From NCBI GenBank assembly GCA_937883755.1, contig CAKZYA010000042.1, forward strand, positions 1 to 53,715: a stretch of 53,715 nucleotides of DNA. The letters are read 5' to 3'. Position 1 is the stretch's first letter, and each line of letters starts with the position of its first letter. A program made the position numbers and the translations under genes. The notes beneath the pieces are model-generated. The model did not search any database, had not been told where the DNA came from, and was given only the letters and a program-made list of their open reading frames with translations. Shown in pieces: positions 1-6,049 of this stretch. This DNA is from an uncultured Flammeovirgaceae bacterium (GTDB lineage: Bacteria; Bacteroidota; Bacteroidia; Cytophagales; Cyclobacteriaceae).

Positions 1-2
1 AG

Positions 3-468
3 CTTAACTATCTTTTTGAATTAGTGATATCGGTCGAGGCTATAGGGCCAGTAACGGCTGGACACTTACTTGTCGTTACTAATGAGCGGCCGCCGCTGCG
101 GTTTAGAAATTTTAGCTGTCCTAAAAAATTTGCCGCTCGGCGGTTCGATTGCTATGCTGGGACTGCTCCTTTCGAGAACAGTTCGGGTACTAGTATCCGA
201 GGGAAGAGTCGCGTGTCGCCCTATGCAAATAAAGATAGTAAAAAGCTATTGCATATGGCGGGGCCACCCTGGCAGCACTATCGGCTATTAACATGCAGAG
301 TGAACTAGCCATCTATTACCAGCGAAAAGTCTCAGAAGGCAAGAATAAAATGGCAGTCATCAATGCGGCCGCCGTGGCACGGTGAGAAACAAACTGATCA
401 AACGCATTTTTGCTGTGGTAGAACGGGGTACAAAATATGAAAAAAAGTATACACCAACGCTTGCTTAA
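3..468 (+). pseudogene. IS110-family transposase, C-terminal remnant
   Basis: This is the C-terminal part of an IS110-family transposase, cut by the window edge. It aligns by eye with the intact copy at 21665-22672: AIGPVTAGHLLVVTNE, CYAGTAPFENSSG and the C-terminal KLIKRIF segment are shared. Relative to that copy it carries four short GC-rich insertions at about 87-101 (15 bp), 134-148 (15 bp), 260-273 (14 bp) and 367-380 (14 bp). The two 15-bp insertions keep the frame and the two 14-bp insertions break it. Removing all four restores a continuous reading frame to the stop at 466-468. The family cuts and rejoins DNA with a RuvC-like DEDD domain and a C-terminal serine domain; only the latter is present here, so this copy is dead. 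Confidence 0.9.
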
Positions 469-580
469 TCCATAGAAATCGGTGAGAAACAAACTAATCA
501 AGCGCATTTTTTCTGAGGTCGAGCGAGGTACAAAATATGAAAAAAACTATATACAAACACTTGCTTAATCCATAGAAATC
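381..580 (+). repeat. 100-bp tandem duplication of an IS110 3' end
   Basis: Two diverged 100-bp units, 381-480 and 481-580, each start with GGTGAGAAACAAACT and end with CTTGCTTAATCCATAGAAATC. Each encodes the last ~30 residues of an IS110 transposase plus the terminal sequence of the element. The same end, CTTGCTTAATCCATAGAAATC, follows the intact transposase at 22672. The differences between the units show they come from two related IS copies rather than from a very recent duplication. Confidence 0.85.
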
Positions 581-747
581 GGCCAGCGTGGCACGTATAG
601 TTGCCAGACCTCTAAAGGCTACGAGCTCAGTATAGTTGTTGAAGTAAAACTAGGTAATAAGCAAATCCCTAATTCCTAGTACTAATTAGCTTTAAATGAT
701 GGCTGGCGACCGTCTCGCGGCGGATATTGAGTAGAAAGATCCATGCC

Positions 748-1160
748 AAAAAAAGAGGCAACCTAGTGGCTACCCCTTTTCGCATAAACCTTAAAAAAAA
801 TAGCAGAGTAGACTTGATTGGACAACGAAAGTTAATGGTTCTGCTTGAGAGGTTCAAGCCTACAAAAAAAGGGAAGTAAACCACCTCCCTTTTTATTTCA
901 CCATTACATTCAAACTTAACATTTTAGATCGGATTGGACTGCACAAATACGTTTGTTGATTGTGTGATAAAAAAAGGTAGCCCATATACTACCCTTTTTT
1001 CATAGACTATTATTGCTTACACCGCTAGGCGGTTTCGGACAAATATCTGTACAACAGAAAAGTAGCAAATTCTGTAGTAGATAGCCATCATTTGTAAGAA
1101 TGGTGTACTGTAATAGGTAAACTTCATAAAAAAAGGTGCTTACTGTTGTGAGCACCTTTC
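748..1160. terminator. Cluster of terminator-like hairpins in a gene-poor stretch
   Basis: No convincing gene lies in 590-1357. It holds a series of A-run/stem/T-run hairpins: 864-895 (AAAAAGGGAaGT pairing with ACcTCCCTTTTT), 969-1000 (AAGGTAG pairing with CTACC, then six T) and 1133-1158 (AAGGTGCT pairing with AGCACCTT, with the T-run on the minus strand). A weaker one lies near 748-780 and another near 1261-1292. These look like intrinsic terminators, several of them usable in both directions, perhaps left over from deleted genes or cassettes. Confidence 0.5.
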
Positions 1161-1357
1161 CTCCACCATTAAAATCCGAATTTTATCCACATACTAAGGT
1201 AATACTAATCATGTAAAGCGATGCAAACATGATCGGTCATGTAGTATAATAGCTAATAAAGAAAAAAGCCAACCAATAGGCTGCCCCTTTTCTCTTACAA
1301 AATAAAGCCGTAGAGTAATATCTACGGCAGCAAGTTAAGTATTTACACGTATAAACC

Positions 1358-1993
1358 CTAGTTGTTTTCCTTATCTGGCAGCCATCGCCCGGCGACCCAC
1401 TTCGGTTTCCCGTTCTCATCATAGTGATCTGTTCTAACCCGATTCATCCGACTAGGGTCAGTTGGAGAAATATTAAGTATCCGCTTATCAACAGGCGTGA
1501 ACTGAGGCTTTCTTCCTTGCTCGTACTTGTGCGATTTAATCATTTCAACAGCTTCTAAGACTTTCTCATAGGTCGTACAGCGAATCTTACGGGGGTGGCT
1601 GGACTTGGATAAGAGCATGGCGTACTGGCTTTTGGCATTCTGGCGTTGCAAGAAATAGATTTTGTGTTTGAAACAGAGACGGAGGATTTTACGGTCGCCG
1701 CCTTTAGGCAGTAGATTGTGTGCCCTTAACAAATCATAGAGCTTATCCCGACCCATTTTGATATGGTGTTTTGTAAGGAAAGGTTTGATGAGTAGGTACA
1801 CTTTTTCCGTGCCTAGTTGTGGCTGATCTTCTTTGATATTGCGCACTTTACCCAGTGCCAACGCTTCTTGTAAGTACCGTATGTTCATCCGTTTTTCTGC
1901 CTTATAGAACGCATCTCGGGATAGGCCAAACAGTTGGCAGAGCCGTGCTACTCCCGTTAATGGATAGCGACATAGTACATGGTTTACTGTCGG
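1358..1993 (-). pseudogene. IS3-family OrfB fragment fused to an unrecognised C-terminus
   Basis: The N-terminal part, reading from about 1993, is a classic IS3-family OrfB start: YPLTGVARLCQLFGLSRDAF, then the QPQLGTEKVYLLIKPFL region and the GRDKLYDLLRAHNLL helix region. After LLPKGGD the DDE integrase core is missing. The frame continues instead into about 100 residues I do not recognise, ending in KPKWVAGRWLPDKENN. A natural ATG for the 176-residue open frame is at 1888, but the OrfB frame is open further upstream, as expected for a product made by frameshifting from OrfA. The IS is dead. Whether the chimeric protein is made is unknown. Confidence 0.7.
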
Positions 1994-2115
1994 TCGGCGA
2001 TCCGATTGGCTCCAGACTTTTTTCTAATAGGAATCTGGAATTCTTTCTCGGCGATCTCGTCCATCGTTTTATGGGCGTAAGCTTCGATGCGTAGTTTTTC
2101 GTTCTGCTCTTCTAA
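1984..2115 (-). pseudogene. IS3-family OrfA, 3' fragment
   Basis: The residues LEEQNEKLRIEAYAHKTMDE and the basic tail RKKSGANR are typical of the C-terminal leucine-zipper end of IS3-family OrfA. The upstream part, including the helix-turn-helix, is cut away exactly where the 182-bp element begins at 2116. That suggests the small element, or a rearrangement at it, disrupted this IS. Confidence 0.7.
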
Positions 2116-2297
2116 GGGTTCGTTTACATAAACGGACGAAAATATCCGTAGGATTGACGTACCACATTGACTATCAGCCATTTATAATATGTGATTTTTA
2201 ATAGATTTCTATGAATTTTTCGGTTTAGCAATCTGCTGAATATCAATACTTTAACTAGTTTCTATTGAGAATTCCGTCCCTTTATGTAGCGATACCC
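2116..2297 (+). mobile_element. 182-bp miniature element with Tn3-like ends, copy 1
   Basis: A 182-bp unit that appears identical by eye to 24826-25007 and, inverted, to 4499-4680. It starts with GGGTTCGTTTACATAAACGG and its other end, read inward, is GGGTATCGCTACATAAAGGG. The ends are therefore imperfect inverted repeats of about 23 bp beginning with GGG, as in Tn3-family transposons. It has no coding capacity. The size and layout fit a Tn3-derived inverted-repeat miniature element (TIME), mobilised in trans. No 5-bp target duplication is obvious. Confidence 0.75.
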
Positions 2298-2371
2298 AAC
2301 TCTATGGGTTACCCGCCTTGTCGGGTAAGAGCACGATGTTACCATCATACCCTCCCCTAAGAACCGCTCGT

Positions 2372-2385
2372 GGGGGCGGTCCCCC
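2372..2385 (-). other. 14-bp GC-rich insertion inside intron domain V
   Basis: On the minus strand, removing GGGGGACCGCCCCC leaves GAGCCGCTTGCCGGGAAACT followed by GGGCACGAGCGGTTC. This is a normal 35-nt domain V hairpin with its GAAA tetraloop and closing GAGCCGCU/AGCGGUUC stem. With the insertion, the lower stem is split on one side of the catalytic bulge region. Confidence 0.7.
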
Positions 2386-2407
2386 GCCCAGTTTCCCGGC
2401 AAGCGGC

Positions 2408-3930
2408 TCAAGCAAACGAAACAGCAGCCTGATTTGGTGACTGCTGCGGCTGAACTGAGCGTTTCTGGTCATGAACTTGTCGGTGACAGTTAGGGTGTAA
2501 CAACACTAGATTGTTCATCGTCCATTTGCCCCCCAGATGTTTTTCCTGAATGTGATGGGTATGCCACCCCGTATCAGTCGTGATCTTGGTTTGGCAAACT
2601 GGACATTTACCTTGCTGTCTTCGGTAGAGTAGACGAAGCTTGGGTTTGATACGTACTTGCATCTTTTGCTCTTGCCGTCTCTCGAAGTATATTTCCCAAG
2701 CCGGATCATAAGGATTAGCATTACCTTTCACCTTGACGTGCCGTTTGATAATTACCGTTTGGGTACGGAACAGGCGAACTGCTTTGCCCTCACGGTCAGT
2801 ATCATGAAATCGCCATCCGTCATCAGTGAGAAAGTACTTGCGTATCTTCCATTTCCATGACTTATTCGGATGCTTCCTGTTCATCCATCGGACTAATTTG
2901 GTGTATACAAATTCGTCTACGTCTGAAATGGAAAGAATCCGCGTTTTCTCTTCGGAAAAGGATAGCCCTCGTTCTTTCAAGAAAGACTCAATCACTGGTT
3001 TGACCTTTTCTTCCAAGATTTCCCTACTTTTAGCCGTCACGATGAAGTCATCGCAATAGCGTACCAGGTTGATCCGGTCTACTGTAGACTTTCTACCTTT
3101 ACCGTGGTCTTTGAGAGTACTACAGTTTCTGACCTGTTGCTCCAAACCATCCAGCACCATATTGGCTAGGGTGGGCGAAGCAATTCCGCCTTGTGGCGTA
3201 CCTTGTTTGGTAGGGTAAAAGTGCCCGGCACCCCGGTGATTCTTTTCCATGAATCCTGCCTTCAACCATTTCTTAAGCATTCGCTTTTCCATCGGAATGT
3301 TGACCAACATCCATTCGTGAGAAATGGTGTCAAAACAGTTTTTGATGTCCGCATCCAGAACCCACCGCGCTGACCACTTTTTGGACAATACTTTATAGCA
3401 TTGTTCCATTGCATCAGCACAGCTTCTTTCTGGTCGGAATCCATAGCTGTTTTCGTCAGCTCTACATTCGGCTAGCGGAGATAGGGCTGACAGGTATAAC
3501 GCCTGCATCGCCCGATCTTTCATTGTCGGAATACTTAAGGGGCGGAGTTTCCCGTTGGCTTTGGGAATGTACACTCGTTTTAAAGGAAGCGGGTGATACC
3601 CTCTTCGCTTTAACGAGTGTATAGCTTCCCATTTGCCTTTGGGGGTACTCCAGGTTTTGCCATCTACTCCGGCAGCCGCCGTGGCCCGGTTCGTCTACCT
3701 TGATTCTCAGTCACTCGCTTCACGGCCAATGCTTTGGCGTAAAACGAGCTAGTCAGTAAGCGTTGTAAAGCTTGCACTTTACCCCGTTTACCTTCCTGTT
3801 CAGCCTTCACAATCCGTACCTGAAGTTTACGAACCGAGCGGTGAGCCTTTTGCCAATCAATAGCGTGCCATTGGTTGGTTGAGGCTTCGTCCGTTCGGGA
3901 AGAAACAGCACATTCATTTGATGAATCCAT
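2408..3930 (-). pseudogene. ltrA: Group II intron reverse transcriptase/maturase with HNH domain, frameshifted
   Basis: An LtrA-type protein helps its intron fold, splice and retrohome. The N-terminal 80 or so residues are in one frame (3930 down to about 3690; MDSSNECAVSSRTDEASTNQ to VTENQG). The rest is in another frame, including GVDGKTW, the RT active site YCDD (in NLVRYCDDFIV), the maturase X domain and a C-terminal HNH endonuclease (CPVC, HHI, NNLVLLHPNCH). The frames join cleanly if the 14 bp AGCCGCCGTGGCCC at about 3674-3687 (plus strand) are removed, which gives NQGRRTAGVDG, the usual motif at this place. The gene is therefore broken by a single short insertion and is otherwise full length. 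Confidence 0.9.
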
Positions 3931-4498
3931 TTGCTCAGTTTCTATAAACGCAATTACTTCTAACTCTTGTGATCATTCACCGACCGGAAGTCAGCCCCCT
4001 TTCGGGTGAAGCAATGGCTTCTATCTTGGCCATTACAGCCAAGCATTCGCTTTTTCCGGTTTCCTCTACCCGCTGTTGCATCATCCTTCCTTGCGGTCAG
4101 ACTGCCACGAGGGCACAACATCGGGCTTACCAAGTTCCGCAGCTAAAACATTACAACGAGAGTAGGCTCCGTCTATCCACCGGTGGGATGTCGATCACAT
4201 ACGAAAGAAACCCAAGCTTCCGTACCACCCACGCACCTTTTTGGTTTAGGCCTGTCAGCACTTTTGGCCTATCGCAGCTTACGATGGTTGCACGACGGTT
4301 CAATTCCTTTAGCCTTACTCATCTAGCCTAGCGCATCATTCAGCTAGTGCTACCTCCTGATGCTCCATTGTCCCCCAGGCTTCGCACATTAGGTTGCTCC
4401 TTTGCACGCTGAGGTAGGCTTGCAGTGGTGATTCACTGACTCAGAATTGCGGTTTTCACCGCTCACTGAGATTTTTAACTGCGACTTCTTGTCGCACT

Positions 4499-4680
4499 GG
4501 GTATCGCTACATAAAGGGACGGAATTCTCAATAGAAACTAGTTAAAGTATTGATATTCAGCAGATTGCTAAACCGAAAAATTCATAGAAATCTATTAAAA
4601 ATCACATATTATAAATGGCTGATAGTCAATGTGGTACGTCAATCCTACGGATATTTTCGTCCGTTTATGTAAACGAACCC
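4499..4680 (-). mobile_element. 182-bp miniature element with Tn3-like ends, copy 2 (inverted)
   Basis: This is the reverse complement of the unit at 2116-2297, running from GGGTATCGCTAC to GTAAACGAACCC. With copy 1 it forms a large inverted repeat around the group II intron. The base immediately outside on the left is the first exon base of the intron, so the two elements lay only about 7 bp apart before the intron inserted. Confidence 0.75.
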
Positions 4681-4825
4681 AGAGTTCACCCACTTCTCGA
4701 GGGGACAGTATTTTTAGGTGGGTATTGTCCATAAGGCAGGGTTGATGGTTGCTAGGATATAACGGTCGTAGTCGGATAAACTGTCTACAAAAAGGGTGAA
4801 AAAACTGTTTATGATACTTTGATTT

Positions 4826-4841
4826 ACTATACGAGTATAGT
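4826..4841. promoter_or_regulatory. Perfect 7-bp inverted repeat, possible resolvase site
   Basis: ACTATAC-GA-GTATAGT lies 80 bp upstream of the resolvase start. A short palindrome with a central dinucleotide is the form of a serine-recombinase crossover or binding subsite. It could equally be an autoregulatory operator. Only this one subsite is evident. Confidence 0.45.
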
Positions 4842-4881
4842 ATACTTACCAAGAGCAGATTTCGGTGTTACGTTCAAAAAG

Positions 4882-4920
4882 AAGAATAAGTATAAGAAAA
4901 CGTCCGTTTAAGTAGACCCC
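4882..4920 (-). repeat. Diverged Tn3-like terminal inverted repeat
   Basis: Read on the minus strand it begins GGGGTCTACTTAAACGGACG. It matches the end of the 182-bp element (GGGTTCGTTTACATAAACGG) at most positions and starts with the GGGGTC typical of Tn3 ends. The outer end abuts the ATG of the resolvase gene at 4921. Confidence 0.55.
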
Positions 4921-5535
4921 ATGAAAATAGGATACGCCCGAGTAAGTACTAAAGAACAGAACCTTTCGCTCCAACTGGATACATTAGAAAAAGAAGGGTG
5001 TGAACAAATTTTTCATGAAAAAATTACGGGCAGCAAAACGAAACGTCCCGAGTTGGACAATATGTTGAGTAACTTGAGAAAAGGGGATGTGGTGGTGATC
5101 TGGAAGCTAGACCGATTGGGGCGTTCACTCAAAGACCTTGTAAATCTGATGACCCAGCTTCAGAATAAAGGAGTAGGTCTACTAAGCCTAAACGATCATA
5201 TTAATACGACGACCCCCACGGGTAAACTGACCTTTCATCTGTTTGCTGCCCTAGCGGAGTTTGAGCGGGACATTATAAGTGAGCGCACCCAAGCAGGTTT
5301 GGTAGCAGCCCGAGCCCGAGGGCGGAAGGGTGGCCGGCCGAAAGGGTTATCCCAAAAAGCGGAGCATACGGCAATCATCGCCCAACGCTTGTACGAAGAA
5401 GAGAACTTGAGTGTGCAACAGATTTGTGACCAGCTCTCCATTGCCAAACGTACCTTCTATAAGTATCTGCGCCACCGGGGGGTAAAGGTTGGTACTCCTC
5501 GGGTAACGAAGAATGCACCCAAGCAGAGGCGATAA
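4921..5535 (+). CDS. Serine recombinase, Tn3 resolvase/invertase type
   Basis: A 204-residue serine site-specific recombinase. The N-terminal catalytic domain shows MKIGYARVSTKEQNLSLQLD with the nucleophile Ser9, then VVIWKLDRLGRSLKDL and the LFAALAEFERDIISERTQAG helix E region. GRKGGRPKGLS marks the linker. The C-terminal helix-turn-helix (SVQQICDQLSIAKRTFYKYL) binds DNA. The length is normal for resolvases (about 185-205 residues). Such enzymes resolve Tn3-family cointegrates or invert DNA, and the surrounding Tn3-like ends make the former likely. No Tn3 TnpA transposase is seen in the window. The ATG is the only reasonable start and no strong ribosome-binding site is visible, which is normal for Bacteroidota. 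Confidence 0.9.
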   Translation: MKIGYARVSTKEQNLSLQLDTLEKEGCEQIFHEKITGSKTKRPELDNMLSNLRKGDVVVIWKLDRLGRSLKDLVNLMTQLQNKGVGLLSLNDHINTTTPTGKLTFHLFAALAEFERDIISERTQAGLVAARARGRKGGRPKGLSQKAEHTAIIAQRLYEEENLSVQQICDQLSIAKRTFYKYLRHRGVKVGTPRVTKNAPKQRR

Positions 5536-5864
5536 GAACGGAGATGTTATTACTCACAAACGGACAAGCATTAGTGAAGTATTATTCCAACGATACAATT
5601 GGGTAAATCAGTAGTCGTCATTTGAATAGAAATTATATGATTATTTTCAATCAGTTTCTGCTATTTTAACAGAAGCTGGAAATTGGTCACTATAGCCATT
5701 CGTATTGGGATGATCGCTATTTGTGCAGATTCCGTTACAACTTGCAATGGATTTCTTCGGCATAATAGTGCTTTGGATATGAATAGAGGGTGGGAAGACA
5801 GCTTATTGCACATGGTGTAAATCATATGCTTGGTAATTGAGAAAAAAAGGAATGTACATTAGAT
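5536..5864. other. Intergenic region without recognisable genes
   Basis: I see no supported gene, repeat or RNA in this AT-rich stretch between the resolvase and the terminator of the surface-protein block. Confidence 0.4.
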
Positions 5865-5899
5865 GAAAAAACAAAGACCCACTGATAGCAGGCCTTTGT
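5865..5899 (-). terminator. Rho-independent terminator of the surface-protein gene block
   Basis: On the minus strand ACAAAGgCC pairs with GGaCTTTGT around an 11-base loop, followed by TTTTTT (5870-5865). It lies about 150 bp beyond the stop codon of the gene at 6050-8998 and closes the minus-strand block. Confidence 0.65.
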
Positions 5900-5958
5900 A
5901 TCATCAATCAACCCCCAAGCGAACACCAAGTCAGGAAACAGGATCAGGAGGCAGGAGC

Positions 5959-5977
5959 AGGATACAGACTGTATCCT
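5959..5977. repeat. Perfect 9-bp inverted repeat
   Basis: AGGATACAG-A-CTGTATCCT is embedded in purine-rich sequence with several GCAGGAG/CTCCTGC-like repeats (5940-6045). It may form a hairpin in the 3' untranslated region of the large secreted protein. Confidence 0.45.
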
Positions 5978-6049
5978 CGTACTATAACAATACCCCTTTG
6001 CTCACCCTCTGATACCTGCCCCCTGCCTACTGTCCCCTGCTCCTAAAAA

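Larger units (their letters stand above)
2298..4497 (-). mobile_element. Group II intron with maturase (intron 1)
   Basis: On the minus strand the intron starts at 4497 with GTGCGACAAGAAG, the canonical GUGYG 5' end. It contains a maturase gene and ends with domains V and VI near 2298-2405 (GAGCCGCTTGCCGGGAAACT followed by AGCGGTTC, then a terminal hairpin). It sits between two inverted copies of the 182-bp element, so its flanking sequences mirror each other (GCGATACCC on one side, GGGTATCGC on the other). The exact 3' boundary is uncertain by a few bases. Domain V carries a 14-bp insertion (2372-2385) and the maturase a frameshifting 14-bp insertion, so this copy is probably inactive. Confidence 0.85.

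Noticed and set aside
87-380. GCGGCCGC sequences (NotI sites) suggesting cloning-vector contamination
   Set aside because: They arise inside two of the short GC-rich insertions; no vector backbone or adaptor sequence surrounds them, and the other insertions lack the site. An assembly artefact is still possible and is listed as an alternative.
3969-4331. A 120-codon plus-strand reading frame opposite the 5' part of group II intron 1
   Set aside because: It lies over the structured domain I of the intron on the opposite strand. Such frames are a common annotation error, and no domain or codon pattern supports it.
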